The position numbers and the translations under genes were made by a program. Below, piece after piece: positions 52,065-61,297 of a stretch of DNA of 64,000 nucleotides. Each line of letters begins with the position of its first letter. Within the stretch, counting starts at the first letter, position 1. The notes below the pieces were generated by a model. The model was not told where the DNA came from, ran no database searches, and saw only the letters and a program-made list of their open reading frames with translations. This DNA is from Desulfobacca sp. 4484_104 (lineage in GTDB: Bacteria; Desulfobacterota; Desulfobaccia; Desulfobaccales; Desulfobaccaceae): assembly GCA_002049795.1 (NCBI GenBank), contig MUKC01000001.1, positions 27,366 through 91,365 on the forward strand, in the 5' to 3' direction.

Positions 52065-53049
52065 AGACGGCCAGTTGACTATCAAGAGTTACCGGGGATT
52101 GACCCGTATCGCCCAGATCTTGTCAACCAAGCCGGAAATCAACACCTTGTTGGGACAATGTCTGCTAACTCCTCAGGTCATTTCAGTGTCGGATACTTCG
52201 CTGATGGGCCGGGACCGTCTCGAAGGCTTGCTGGAAGAAGAGACCCTGGCCTCTTTTGTGCTGGCCCCGATCACCACCGAAACCCTGGCCTTGGGAGTCT
52301 TAACCGCGGCCAGCAGTCAGAAAGGTTATTTCGCGCGTGAGCATGTCGAGTTTTTCCAGTCTCTGGCCGGTCAATTAGGCGCGGCGGTGCGTAGCGCCCA
52401 ACAGGTCGCCCACCAGATCCGTAATCCCGTGCATGCCATCGGTGGTTTTGCCCATCTGCTTCTGAAAAAACTTCCACAAGACTCTGATACCCGAAATTAC
52501 GCCGAAATCATCATCAAGGAAGCCAAACGCCTGGAACAGATGGTCAGTGAAGTTATTGAAACTTCAGTGATCTTTATCCCCCGCGAAGAGGAACAGGATA
52601 TTAATCAGGTAGTCCGGGGGGCCTTGGGCATCATCCGGTCTAAGATCGAAGAAAAACAGGTGGATCTTAAGGTGGAACTGGCTGAAGATTTGCCGCCGCT
52701 GACCATGGATGTCGGCAACATGAAGCGGGTCATCCTGCAACTGGTAGCCAATGCCCTGGATGCCATGTTTTTCGGCGGTCGTTTGAAACTGAGCACCCGG
52801 CGTCAGAATGAAATGGTGGAGATTAAGGTGGAGGATAACGGCAAGGGCATCCCGCCACACATGTTGCCCCATATCTTTGATACCTTCTTTTCCACCAAGC
52901 CTTCCGGTCCGGGTCTGGGGTTGCCGATTGTTCATAAGATCATCACACAACACCGGGGCCAGATCTCTATTGACAGTAAGCTCAACATCGGCACCACGGT
53001 GACCATTAAGTTGCCCGCCACCAAGGAGCCCGAATCGGTCCAGGATTAG
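52054..53049 (+). CDS. GAF-histidine kinase half of the symporter sensor
   Basis: 331 residues beginning MLDEDGQLTIKSYRGL, the middle of a GAF domain. Histidine kinase boxes follow: H-box AHQIRNPVHAIGGFAHLL, N-box NALDAMFFGG, G-boxes DNGKGIPPHMLPHIFDTFFSTKPSGPGLGLPIVHKI. All catalytic elements are present. The ATG at 52054 overlaps the symporter stop by 11 bases, which would allow translation, but the first part of the GAF lies in the symporter frame. No response regulator gene is adjacent. Confidence 0.82.
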   Translation: MLDEDGQLTIKSYRGLTRIAQILSTKPEINTLLGQCLLTPQVISVSDTSLMGRDRLEGLLEEETLASFVLAPITTETLALGVLTAASSQKGYFAREHVEFFQSLAGQLGAAVRSAQQVAHQIRNPVHAIGGFAHLLLKKLPQDSDTRNYAEIIIKEAKRLEQMVSEVIETSVIFIPREEEQDINQVVRGALGIIRSKIEEKQVDLKVELAEDLPPLTMDVGNMKRVILQLVANALDAMFFGGRLKLSTRRQNEMVEIKVEDNGKGIPPHMLPHIFDTFFSTKPSGPGLGLPIVHKIITQHRGQISIDSKLNIGTTVTIKLPATKEPESVQD

Positions 53050-53069
53050 CAAATCTGAGCAAGTATAGT

Positions 53070-53088
53070 GGCGACCCGCCAGGTCGCC
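53070..53088. repeat. Small hairpin GGCGACC/GGTCGCC
   Basis: GGCGACC (53070-53076), CGCCA loop, GGTCGCC (53082-53088), then CCTACC. It lies in the gap between the kinase and lysE-like genes and may end the kinase transcript or be a dispersed palindrome. Confidence 0.4.
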
Positions 53089-53207
53089 CCTACCGGAGAC
53101 TACCGCATACCTTCCTTTGATTTTCCTTTGGTTTAAAGTCGGCCTATGTTATCATTAACGAATCTTAGAGGACCCCGGAATGGCACCGTGAGTCGTAGGG
53201 CGGCGTT

Positions 53208-53687
53208 ATGGAAGTTTTATTGATACTGTTGGGCATATTTAGCTCATCTTTCCTGATCGCCCTGTCAGGCGCCTTGATGCCCGGGCCGCTTTTGACCATA
53301 ACCATTACCGAGGCCAGCCGACGGGGGTTCTGGGCCGGACCGCTGATCATCCTGGGACATGGATTATTAGAGTTCACGCTGCTTATCCTGTTATTGCTGG
53401 GAGTCGGGGCGGTGGTCAATCAGCCCTATATTATGGGGGCAGTAGCCCTGTTGGGCGCCGGTCTGTTATGGTGGATGGGTCTGGGGCTGCTCAAAGAGGC
53501 CCGCCAGGCCCAGTTGTCGCTGACCCAGAACCACGGCCGCAGCATTCATCCGGTGTGGGCCGGAATCTTGATGAGCGTCGCCAACCCCTACTGGCTCATC
53601 TGGTGGCTTACCCTGGGATTGGGATATCTGATCGGTTTCGGCTGCTACTTCGGATTTCAGGGTGTGAGAATGTGTTGGTTTTCCTAA
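53208..53687 (+). pseudogene. LysE-family exporter with an internal deletion
   Basis: 159 residues. The N-terminal LysE part is standard: SSFLIALSGALMPGPLLTITITEASRRGFWAGPLIILGHGLLE through SVANPYWLIWWLTLGLGYLI. The next residues are GFGCYFGFQGVRMCWFS, which resemble the last helix of the family. Members have about 205-210 residues, so about 50-55 codons (two helices) are missing in frame. The protein could be made but would have only four to five helices. LysE exporters move amino acids. The gene stands alone between the kinase and the MBL gene. Confidence 0.7.
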
Positions 53688-53714
53688 AATGCTTTATTTA
53701 CCGACGGGATAGCA

Positions 53715-54338
53715 ATGATTCAGGAAGTGTTGGTAGTAGGTTTATTAGAAGTCAATTGTTATATCTTGGGGGACGAAGACACCGGCGAAGCCGTGGTGAT
53801 CGATCCCGGTGGGGACGCCGCCGAGATTCTTGACACCCTGAAGCGCAAGAACTTACAATTGAAAATGATCATTAACACTCATGGCCATTTTGATCATGTG
53901 GATGCCAATCAGCCTCTCAAGGAGGCTACCGGCGCGCCGATCGCCATTCACCCGGCCGATGCCTCTATGCTTAGCCAACCCTCGGCCGAGGCCTTGTTTT
54001 TTACCGGAGGTCGGATTCGCCCTTCCCAGGCCGAAATCTTGCTGAATGAGGGTGATGTAGTAAGCTTTGGAAAATATCAGCTCAAAGTGCTGCATACCCC
54101 TGGACATACACCGGGGGGGATCTCCCTGGTAATGCAAAATGATGCCATCGTCTATGTGGGTGATACGCTATTTGCCGGCTCTATCGGACGGACCGATTTT
54201 CCGGGCGGCTCTTTTGAAGAGTTGATCAGTTCGGTGCGGGAAAAGATCTTTCCCTTGGGGGACCATTACCTGGTCATGCCCGGCCACGGTCCGGCCACCA
54301 CCGTGGGCCAGGAACGCAAGTACAATCCGTTTTTTTAA
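53715..54338 (+). CDS. Metallo-beta-lactamase-fold hydrolase (glyoxalase II-like)
   Basis: 207 residues with HxHxDH as THGHFDH (55-61), VIDPGGD, VLHTPGHTPGG, VYVGDTLFAGSIGRTDFPGG and a late PGHGPATTVGQER. All zinc ligands are present. The short length and the GSIGRTDFPGG loop fit the YcbL/GloB-like branch, common thioester or glutathione-type hydrolases, but substrate is unknown. The start ATG 53715 lies 27 bases after the lysE stop. Confidence 0.87.
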   Translation: MIQEVLVVGLLEVNCYILGDEDTGEAVVIDPGGDAAEILDTLKRKNLQLKMIINTHGHFDHVDANQPLKEATGAPIAIHPADASMLSQPSAEALFFTGGRIRPSQAEILLNEGDVVSFGKYQLKVLHTPGHTPGGISLVMQNDAIVYVGDTLFAGSIGRTDFPGGSFEELISSVREKIFPLGDHYLVMPGHGPATTVGQERKYNPFF

Positions 54339-54416
54339 ATTCAGGAGATTTTGCGGTAGTTAGCCTCCATAATAGGATAACTTCCGGGCAGTCTGTTTTT
54401 AGATGGCACGCCTTTT

Positions 54417-55640
54417 ATGGTTAAGGTATTGAAAGACAAATGTATTCTGGTCGGTGTGTCGGGAGGCATCGCCGCCTATAAAGCCGCGGAGCTGGTGCGT
54501 CAGTTGATTGCTCAGGAAGCCCGGCCGCAGGTAGTAATGACCCGCAGTGCCACCGAATTTATTGGCCCTTTGACCCTGGAAACCCTATCCGGAACGCCGG
54601 TCCGCACCGCGCTGTTCGGGCCCGCTGCCGTCCCCCTGGAGCATATTAGCCTGGGCCAACAGGTTGATGCCCTAGTCCTGGCCCCGGCCACGGCCAACCT
54701 GATAGGCAAGCTGGCCGCAGGTATTGGCGATGATTTACTGACGACGATTGTGCTGGCGGCCACCCGACCGGTGTTGATCTGCCCGGCGATGAATGTCAAG
54801 ATGTATGACAACCCGATTGTCCAGGATAACTTGGGCCGTCTGCGCCAGGCGGGTTTCCACGTCCTGTCGCCCGCGGCCGGAGCCTTGGCCTGTGGCGCCG
54901 CCGGTTGGGGCCGCTTGCCGGACCCGGTTGACATTGTGGAAGAGCTGGCGGTGCTGCTGACTCCGCAGGATCTGCAGGGCTGCGAAATCATGGTCACCGC
55001 CGGGCCGACCCACGAGGATTTCGATCCGGTGCGATTTTTAACCAATCGCTCCACTGGCAAGATGGGCTATGCCCTGGCCCGCGTGGCTCGGCGGCGGGGA
55101 GCCCGGGTGCGGTTGGTGAGCGGTCCCTCGGCCCTACCCTCGCCGGCCGGGGTCGAGCGCCTGATGGTGCGAACTGCCCTGGAGATGCAGGAAATGGTGA
55201 TGGAACATTTCCCCCACACCGATGTGGTGCTGATGGCCGCCGCGGTCAGCGATTATCGACCGGCCAGTTTTGTCGGCACCAAGATCAAACGGGGCGGTGA
55301 GGAAATGATCCTGAGGCTTAGCCATAATCCCGACATCCTGGCGGAATTGGGCAAACAGAAGACCCGACAGATTCTGGTGGGCTTTGCCGCCGAAACCGAT
55401 GACCTGCAGACCCATGCCCGAGATAAACTCAAGGGCAAGAATCTGGATCTGATCGTCGCCAATGAGGTCAACCGGGCCGATTCTGGCTTTGCCGTCGATA
55501 CCAATGAGGTTACCCTGATTCACCGCGATGGTCAGGTGATTCCCCTACCCCTGCTGCCTAAGGAGGAGGTCGCCGACCGGGTGTTGGATTGGGTGGCCAC
55601 GGTGTGGCCCGGCAACCGCGCGGAGAGGATTCATGGCTGA
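54417..55640 (+). CDS. coaBC: Bifunctional phosphopantothenoylcysteine decarboxylase/phosphopantothenate-cysteine ligase
   Basis: A 407-residue coenzyme A synthesis enzyme. The flavin-binding CoaC half has VGVSGGIAAYKAAELVRQL (FMN), ATANLIGKLAAGIGDDLLTT, PAMNVKMYDNP and ACGAAGWGRLPDP. The CoaB half has VTAGPTHEDFDPVRFLTNRSTGKMGYALA, AAVSDYRP, KIKR and FAAETDDL, with AN.VN in ANEVNRADSGF. Both are complete. The C-terminus overlaps the uracil-DNA glycosylase gene by 8 bases. Confidence 0.95.
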   Translation: MVKVLKDKCILVGVSGGIAAYKAAELVRQLIAQEARPQVVMTRSATEFIGPLTLETLSGTPVRTALFGPAAVPLEHISLGQQVDALVLAPATANLIGKLAAGIGDDLLTTIVLAATRPVLICPAMNVKMYDNPIVQDNLGRLRQAGFHVLSPAAGALACGAAGWGRLPDPVDIVEELAVLLTPQDLQGCEIMVTAGPTHEDFDPVRFLTNRSTGKMGYALARVARRRGARVRLVSGPSALPSPAGVERLMVRTALEMQEMVMEHFPHTDVVLMAAAVSDYRPASFVGTKIKRGGEEMILRLSHNPDILAELGKQKTRQILVGFAAETDDLQTHARDKLKGKNLDLIVANEVNRADSGFAVDTNEVTLIHRDGQVIPLPLLPKEEVADRVLDWVATVWPGNRAERIHG

Positions 55641-56364
55641 CCCGGGGCGGGAAGAATTACATAATTTAGTAGTCCAGTTGCGGCACTTTCTGGCCTATCA
55701 ACAGCGACTGGGACTGGCCGCCCTACCCCAGGGCCTCCGGAAAGAGCGAGAGCGCCCGGCAAATGCGGCCCCGGAAATTTCACCAACCGTTGTTGGCGCG
55801 GTTCTGACCTTAGAAGCGGTGCGCGCCGAATTGGGCAACTGTCAGCGCTGCAAATTGAGTCGCACCCGTCGCCATCTGGTATTTGGAGCCGGAGAGCCCC
55901 ACGCCCGCCTGGTGTTTATTGGGGAAGGCCCGGGCGAGGAAGAAGATTTGCAGGGTGTGCCGTTTGTCGGGGCCGCGGGTCAGTTACTTGATCGCCTGTT
56001 TGACCGGTTGGAGCTCAAGCGCCAGGAAGTGTATATTACCAACATCGTTAAATGCCGTCCGCCCGGCAATCGCAACCCGGAAGCGGACGAAATCAGCGCC
56101 TGTCTGCCGTTTTTAAAAAAGCAGCTCCAGGCCATTCAGCCCCGGATTATCTGCACTCTGGGGCGCATCGCCACCCAGGTGTTGTTGGAGACCGCGGCCC
56201 CGTTGAGCCGAATCAGAGGGCAATGGCAGAAATGGCAAGACATCCAGGTAATGCCCACCTTCCACCCCTCTTATCTACTCCGGTTTCCGGCAGAGCGCAA
56301 AAAAACCTGGGAAGACATGCAGAAAGTGATGGCCCGTTATCGGTCAAAAAACCATGGGGCGTAA
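55633..56364 (+). CDS. Family 4 (iron-sulfur) uracil-DNA glycosylase
   Basis: 243 residues. Iron-sulfur Cys residues are at about 70, 73, 141 and 157 (CQRC, VKCRPPGNRNPEA, SACLPF). The catalytic motifs are GEGPGEEED (98-105) and HPSYLLRFP. It removes uracil from DNA. An N-terminal region of about 55 residues (LHNLVVQLRHFLAYQQRLGL) precedes the domain, common in this group. It starts ATGG within the last codons of coaBC. The next gene overlaps its stop by 11 bases. Confidence 0.9.
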   Translation: MADPGREELHNLVVQLRHFLAYQQRLGLAALPQGLRKERERPANAAPEISPTVVGAVLTLEAVRAELGNCQRCKLSRTRRHLVFGAGEPHARLVFIGEGPGEEEDLQGVPFVGAAGQLLDRLFDRLELKRQEVYITNIVKCRPPGNRNPEADEISACLPFLKKQLQAIQPRIICTLGRIATQVLLETAAPLSRIRGQWQKWQDIQVMPTFHPSYLLRFPAERKKTWEDMQKVMARYRSKNHGA

Positions 56365-57649
56365 GGTCGGGTTTTTCCTTATTCTGATGCTGGGGATCGG
56401 GAATCTGGAGCTGCTTGCGGCAACTCCCAAGCCGACCGTATATGTGCTGACGGCTACCGGATCAATAAACCCCGGTCTGGCGGAATTTATCCGGGACGGC
56501 ATCCGCACTGCGGAACGGGCGCAGGCCGAGGTCCTGGTCATCCAGTTGGACACTCCGGGGGGGTTAGATACCTCCATGCGGCAGATTGTCCAGGGGATAA
56601 TCAATGCCAAGATTCCCATTCTGGTCTATGTTTCACCCAAGGGGGCGCGGGCGGCTTCGGCCGGACTGATGATTACTATGGCCGCCCATATCGCGGCCAT
56701 GGCGCCGGGGACCAACATCGGTGCCGCGACCCCGGTAAGTCTGGGATTCAAAAAGGCCGACAAAGTTATGGGCCGCAAGGCTATAAACGATATGGTAGCC
56801 TATGTCCAGGCCCTGGCTAAGGAACGCGGCCGCAACCCAAAGTGGGTGGAAAAGGCAGTGCGCGAAAGCGCCTCTATCCCCGCCGATGAAGCCCTGCGTC
56901 TCAAGGTAATCGATCTGTTAGCCGATAATTTGGAGGAACTGTTAGCCAAGGTTGACAACCGTCCGGTCCGGTTAGGAAAAACCACCCGAAAGCTACAGAC
57001 CGCGGCTGCCAAACTGGTGCCTATAAAAGAGGGACTGCGGATTACCATTCTGAAGCGCATTGCCGATCCTAACATCGCCTTCATCTTAATGATGATTGGC
57101 CTGGCCGGGCTCTATTTTGAACTGGCCCATCCCGGCGTAATTTTCCCAGGAGTAGTAGGAGCACTGGCCCTGCTGTTGGCCTTTTTTGCCTTTCAGACCT
57201 TGCCCATCAACATGACTGGAATCTTGTTAATTTTACTGGGCTTTATTTTTTTCCTGCTAGAGATCTGGGTAACCAGTTATGGTCTGCTAGCCGTGGCCGG
57301 GGTAGCGTCGTTGTTGCTGGGGTCGATCATGCTGTTTCGCAAGGAGGAGCCTGGTATGGCAATCTCTTTGGGGGTACTGTTGCCCACGGTCATCGTTTTT
57401 TGCCTATTTTTCATTGGGGTGGCCTTTCTGGTCTTCCGGGCTCAGATACGGCGACCGACCACGGGCGCATCGGGACTGATCGGCGAACAAGGCATAGCCC
57501 AGACCGCGCTGGCTCCCGAAGGTCGAGTTTTTGTGCATGGTGAATACTGGAAGGCAAGGAGCGATGAGCCGATTGCCGCCGGTGAAACCATTGAAGTGAT
57601 AAAAGTAATAAATCTAAAGCTCCTGGTCCGCCGGATAAAATCATCCTAA
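56354..57649 (+). CDS. NfeD-like membrane serine protease (ClpP-class, long form)
   Basis: 431 residues: signal peptide ([15 protein letters not shown]), a ClpP-like periplasmic protease domain with [21 protein letters not shown], catalytic Ser in [32 protein letters not shown], Lys in about [21 protein letters not shown]. Four transmembrane helices and a C-terminal OB-fold NfeD domain ([34 protein letters not shown]) follow. The gene precedes a slipin gene, the conserved NfeD-stomatin pair that cleaves or organises membrane proteins. Confidence 0.9.
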   Translation: MGRKVGFFLILMLGIGNLELLAATPKPTVYVLTATGSINPGLAEFIRDGIRTAERAQAEVLVIQLDTPGGLDTSMRQIVQGIINAKIPILVYVSPKGARAASAGLMITMAAHIAAMAPGTNIGAATPVSLGFKKADKVMGRKAINDMVAYVQALAKERGRNPKWVEKAVRESASIPADEALRLKVIDLLADNLEELLAKVDNRPVRLGKTTRKLQTAAAKLVPIKEGLRITILKRIADPNIAFILMMIGLAGLYFELAHPGVIFPGVVGALALLLAFFAFQTLPINMTGILLILLGFIFFLLEIWVTSYGLLAVAGVASLLLGSIMLFRKEEPGMAISLGVLLPTVIVFCLFFIGVAFLVFRAQIRRPTTGASGLIGEQGIAQTALAPEGRVFVHGEYWKARSDEPIAAGETIEVIKVINLKLLVRRIKSS

Positions 57650-57662
57650 AAGGAGAAATTCT

Positions 57663-58430
57663 ATGATAAGCATCTGGCCCTTAACTATTATCATCTTGGC
57701 GGCGATCTTCTTGTTTAGCGCCGTCAAAGTCTTAAAAGAGTATGAGCGCGCGGTAATCTTCCGGCTGGGCAAGGCCTTGCCCGGCGATAAAGGTCCGGGA
57801 TTGATTATCTTGATTCCGTTCATTGATCAGATGAGCAAAGTCAACCTGCAGATGGTCACTTATGACGTCCCCACCCAGGATGTCATTACCAAGGACAATG
57901 TCAGCGTCAAGGTTAACGCCGTAGTTTATTTCCGGATCATGGATTCCCGGAAGGCGGTAATCGAGGTGCAGGATTATTTTCAGGCGACCGCCCTGTTGGC
58001 CCAAACTACCTTGCGCAGCGTCTGCGGCCAGTCGGAATTGGATGAACTGCTTTCCGAACGGGACAAAATCAACACCCAGATCGCCGAGATTTTGGACCAA
58101 CATACCGATCCGTGGGGCATCAAGGTGACCCTGGTCGAAGTCAAAGCCATTGATTTACCCCTTGAAATGCAACGGGCCATGGCCAGCCAGGCGGAAGCTG
58201 AACGGGAACGACGCGCCAAGGTGATCGCCGCCGAAGGCGAGTTCCAGGCCGCTAAACGGCTCCGGGAAGCCGCCCATATTATGGCCCAGGAACCTATCGC
58301 CTTACAGTTGCGCTATCTGCAGACCCTGGCGGGGATTGCTACCGAGAAGAACTCCACTACTTTATTCCCGATTCCTATTGATCTTATCAGCCCCTTCCTG
58401 CCCAAAACGGCAAAGTCGGGGGCGGAATAA
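57663..58430 (+). CDS. Slipin/SPFH (stomatin-like) protein
   Basis: 255 residues with one N-terminal helix ([18 protein letters not shown]) and an SPFH domain: [66 protein letters not shown], then a coiled coil [33 protein letters not shown]. It forms membrane scaffolds with NfeD, the product of the gene upstream. Start ATG 57663 after AAAGGAGAA; 13 bases after nfeD. Confidence 0.93.
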   Translation: MISIWPLTIIILAAIFLFSAVKVLKEYERAVIFRLGKALPGDKGPGLIILIPFIDQMSKVNLQMVTYDVPTQDVITKDNVSVKVNAVVYFRIMDSRKAVIEVQDYFQATALLAQTTLRSVCGQSELDELLSERDKINTQIAEILDQHTDPWGIKVTLVEVKAIDLPLEMQRAMASQAEAERERRAKVIAAEGEFQAAKRLREAAHIMAQEPIALQLRYLQTLAGIATEKNSTTLFPIPIDLISPFLPKTAKSGAE

Positions 58431-58462
58431 CTGATTAGGGCAATTTTTGAAGGAGGAAGTTG

Positions 58463-58801
58463 ATGGCCAAAAAAGAGAAAAAAGGCAAAAAGGAAAAACC
58501 CCTGGAGCGTATGACCGCCAAAGAACTGCGGGAATATGCACTGTCCTTAGGCGGTGAAATAGTCGGCGTGCACGGCATGAACAAAGAAGAACTGCTGACC
58601 GCCATCAAAGAAGTAAAAGGCATTTCGGACGCCGCTACCAAGACCGTCAAGGCGGTCAACGTCCGGGAAATCAAAGAGAAGGTCCAAACTATGCGGCAGG
58701 CCAAGTTGGCGGCCATTGCCGCGGGAGAGCCTCGCAGTAAGATCAATATCCTGCGTAAGCGTGTCAACCGTTTAAAGAAACTGACCCGCAAGGTCGCCTG
58801 A
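58463..58801 (+). CDS. Small basic protein with a Rho_N/SAP-like domain
   Basis: 112 residues. A lysine-rich N-terminus (MAKKEKKGKKEKP) leads to MTAKELREYALSLGGEIVGVHGMNKEELLTAIKEVKG, the pattern of the Rho N-terminal (SAP-like) nucleic-acid-binding module. The remainder is a basic helix VNVREIKEKVQTMRQAKLAAIAAGEPRSKINILRKRVNRLKKLTRKVA. I start at ATG 58463 after AAGGAGG; a TTG at 58460 is adjacent. Function unknown; perhaps an RNA- or DNA-binding accessory protein. Confidence 0.7.
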   Translation: MAKKEKKGKKEKPLERMTAKELREYALSLGGEIVGVHGMNKEELLTAIKEVKGISDAATKTVKAVNVREIKEKVQTMRQAKLAAIAAGEPRSKINILRKRVNRLKKLTRKVA

Positions 58802-58905
58802 ACTAGCCCGCCGGATAATTGAACGGCATGCCCCGGTCGGCCGGTCCAAAATCGGCTGGCCGATCGTCACGGGCGGCTAGCAACCGCTTACAGGATGAAG
58901 GTAAA

Positions 58906-59823
58906 ATGGCCACAGAAGAAAAAATCATGGCGAACAATGATCCGGCCCAGTCCAGCCAGTCCGCGGACGGACCGTCCCATCTACAGTTGAAGATTTCCCA
59001 AATCGGGAAAGAGAAGACGGTGCCGCCCCAGACCCTGATCGTCAAACAGGGGGCAATCCCGGAACATTTCTATGTCATTCGCCAGGGGCGAGTCCAGGTT
59101 TTTCGGGAAACCGAGGACCACATCCGCACTGAACTTGCCGTCCTGGGGCCGGGAGCCTATTTTGGGGAACTGGCCCTGGTCACCAATCAGCCGCGCACGG
59201 CCTCAGTGGAAACCCTGGAAGAAACCCGTTACACCGAAATCTCCCGCTCCGAATTCGACCAACTGCTGGATGATAATCCGCAGTTGGGCCGCCAGATTAT
59301 CAAGCAATTGGCGCAATGGCTGGTGGAAGGTGACCGGCGTCTGGAAACCCAGGTGGTGCGACAGTTCCGCGTGCGGGAAATTTCCTGGTTCGATTATGTC
59401 CTGTTGTTAGGCTTAAGCGTTATTCTGGCGGTAATTTTCAATTTTTCCAACCCTAATGGTATTCCGCTGGTGCCGCACTTCTGGGCCGAGGAACCGGTAC
59501 CCAAAATAGAGTTAGCCCAGGCTTATAACGACTATAGTCATCAACAGGCGCTGTTTATTGATGCCCGGCCGGCCAATTTCTATGACCAGAAGCATATCAA
59601 GGGAGCCATCAGTATACCCCTGGCGCTGTTCGATTTTGTTTATACCATGCGCCTCAGTCAGACTGACAAAGACAAACCCTTGATTGTCTACGGCCGTAAC
59701 ATTAGCCGCCATTACGATGACGATGTGGCCCGCAAACTCATTCTACGCGGGCACACCAATGTCAAGGTCTTGGATGGCGGTTTAACGGCTTGGGACAAAA
59801 TCAATTATCCGACGGAGCCTTGA
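58906..59823 (+). CDS. cNMP-binding and rhodanese-like membrane protein
   Basis: 305 residues from ATG 58906 (GGATGAAGG before it). A cNMP/Crp sensor domain is at about 35-150 (PPQTLIVKQGAIPEHFYVIRQGRVQVF...FGELALVTNQPRTASV), then a hydrophobic helix (SWFDYVLLLGLSVILAVIFNF), then a rhodanese domain with LFIDARPANFYDQKHIKGAISIP and LDGGLTAWDKINYP. The catalytic Cys of rhodaneses is absent: LIVYGRNISRH stands where VVYC.xGxR would be, so sulfur transfer is unlikely. The next gene, a MauE-like protein, starts 3 bases later. A sensor or scaffold role is inferred. Confidence 0.72.
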   Translation: MATEEKIMANNDPAQSSQSADGPSHLQLKISQIGKEKTVPPQTLIVKQGAIPEHFYVIRQGRVQVFRETEDHIRTELAVLGPGAYFGELALVTNQPRTASVETLEETRYTEISRSEFDQLLDDNPQLGRQIIKQLAQWLVEGDRRLETQVVRQFRVREISWFDYVLLLGLSVILAVIFNFSNPNGIPLVPHFWAEEPVPKIELAQAYNDYSHQQALFIDARPANFYDQKHIKGAISIPLALFDFVYTMRLSQTDKDKPLIVYGRNISRHYDDDVARKLILRGHTNVKVLDGGLTAWDKINYPTEP

Positions 59824-59826
59824 GTT

Positions 59827-60303
59827 ATGATCAACTTATTAGCTACTGTATGGCGCAGTCCTTACACGGCCATTATTTTCCGTCTGATCCTGGGGACCTC
59901 CTTTATCGTCGCCCCGATGTATAAAATCGTCTATCCCGGTGAATTTGCCGAGAATGTCGCCGGCTTCCAGCTGGTTCCCTATCTGGGAGTCAATTTCATG
60001 GCGGTAATTATGCCTTGGATGGAGTTGATTACCGGGATATTCCTGATCCTGGGGATTCGCACCCGGGCCGCGGCTTCGATAATCGGTGCCTTATTAATAG
60101 TCTTTACCATAGCGATCGTCATCAACCTTCTCTATAAAACCCCCATTAATTGCGGTTGCTTTGAGGCCGTCGGCGAACCCCTCGACTGGTGGTTAGTGAT
60201 CCGGGATGTCGGCATGTTGATCATGGCCGTCCAGATTATCTTTTATGATCGTCTGTTCATCTTTGATCGGGGCGGTTTTATCTTGCGGGAGAAAAAGATA
60301 TGA
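59827..60303 (+). CDS. MauE/DoxX-like membrane protein
   Basis: 158 residues with four membrane helices (FRLILGTSFIVAPMYKIVYPGEFAENVAGFQLVPYL..., VIMPWMELITGIFLILGI, IGALLIVFTIAIVINLL, WWLVIRDVGMLIMAVQII). The conserved INCGCFEAVGEPL loop is the Cys pair of the MauE family, which helps form or carry disulfides/electrons in the periplasm. The stop overlaps the next gene's start by four bases (ATGA). A link to redox control of the neighbour is possible (inference). Confidence 0.78.
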   Translation: MINLLATVWRSPYTAIIFRLILGTSFIVAPMYKIVYPGEFAENVAGFQLVPYLGVNFMAVIMPWMELITGIFLILGIRTRAAASIIGALLIVFTIAIVINLLYKTPINCGCFEAVGEPLDWWLVIRDVGMLIMAVQIIFYDRLFIFDRGGFILREKKI

Positions 60304-60656
60304 AGATACGCCGAACCATATTGTTGGCTATGGCCCTGATGCTCATCGGTTTGGCCCTGGGCTGCAAATCACGTGGACCATTTGTGGGCCGCTATATGGC
60401 TGATATCGAACAGCCTACTCGCAAGCAGATCCTTCTGGAACTGAAAGCCAATGGCGAGGGTTCCTGGACCATAAATAGTCAGGAGGTGTCTTTCCGTTGG
60501 GAAGTCAAAAAGGGGCAAATCTGGCTCCATACTAAAGGTGGAGGGGTAATCATCGGCACTCCGGTAGGTGATAAGTTATTCCTCGACCTTTCGGGTGATA
60601 TTGAGCCGGGTGGCAAGCGGCTGGAATTTAAACGCCTGCCGGAGGGAAGTTTATAG
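60300..60656 (+). CDS. Small lipoprotein of unknown function
   Basis: 118 residues with signal peptide and lipobox LALGC (Cys about 22), then about 95 residues of mostly beta structure (ADIEQPTRKQILLELKANGEGSWTINSQEVSFRWEVKKGQIWLHTKGGGVIIGTPVGDKLFLDL). The pattern of alternating hydrophobic residues suggests a single sandwich, like META or lipocalin-type lipoproteins. Not recognised as a specific family. Overlaps the MauE gene by 4 bases, so likely same operon. Confidence 0.65.
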   Translation: MKIRRTILLAMALMLIGLALGCKSRGPFVGRYMADIEQPTRKQILLELKANGEGSWTINSQEVSFRWEVKKGQIWLHTKGGGVIIGTPVGDKLFLDLSGDIEPGGKRLEFKRLPEGSL

Positions 60657-60733
60657 TCAGAGATAGGCACTGGACTAATTGCCTGCCAGCCGATATTTGT
60701 GAAGCCGCAGGCTTTGGCCTGGGCAATCTGCGC

Positions 60734-61297
60734 ATGGGGATTAAGTTGTTGCCAAAACCGCATCTGCTCTTATCAGGAGCATTGATAATCGTCTGGCTGC
60801 TGGGAGTTGGGGTTTGCCCCGGCCAGTCTGCTGACCTGCAAGTTCTTCGCCTGGGTCTGAGCCGGGTCCAAGATACCTCCTTGCTGACCATCGTTTTAAG
60901 TAAGGCCGTTCAACCTCAGATCTCACCGGTTACGGCGGTCAGCGATCCGCAATTGGTGATTATCTTCCCGGATGCAGGAGCAAGGCGTCTACCCCCAGTC
61001 TTGCCCGGTGATCAGACGCTGGTGCGCCAGGTGCGCACCTTGTTTACTCCGGGGAAAAACGGGGTGCGCATTATCCTGGATTTAATTCCGGACCGTCCCT
61101 ATGTCTTCTGGCGACAGCTGCGTCCCGCTCCAAATGGACTGGTCCAATTAATTATTGGTTTGAAATCAGAATCTCGGTCCGCAAGCCGCCAACCTCCCGG
61201 TCTGAACTTAACTAAGCGCTCTCGGCCCGGCGGACCCCCGCCCTCTCCAGTCCCGCAGCCCATAGTTCAGCAGCCTCCCCGGACATTAATTTCTTGA
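60734..61297 (+). CDS. AMIN-domain exported protein
   Basis: 187 residues. A signal peptide (HLLLSGALIIVWLLGVGVCPGQSA) precedes LQVLRLGLSRVQDTSLLTIVLSKAVQPQISPVTAVSDPQLVIIFPDAGARR, and VRQVRTLFTPGKNGVRIILDL, the AMIN domain known to localise amidases and secretins in the periplasm. The C-terminus (about 140-187) is Pro/Arg-rich and disordered. No catalytic domain follows. The stop overlaps the next gene start. Confidence 0.68.
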   Translation: MGIKLLPKPHLLLSGALIIVWLLGVGVCPGQSADLQVLRLGLSRVQDTSLLTIVLSKAVQPQISPVTAVSDPQLVIIFPDAGARRLPPVLPGDQTLVRQVRTLFTPGKNGVRIILDLIPDRPYVFWRQLRPAPNGLVQLIIGLKSESRSASRQPPGLNLTKRSRPGGPPPSPVPQPIVQQPPRTLIS

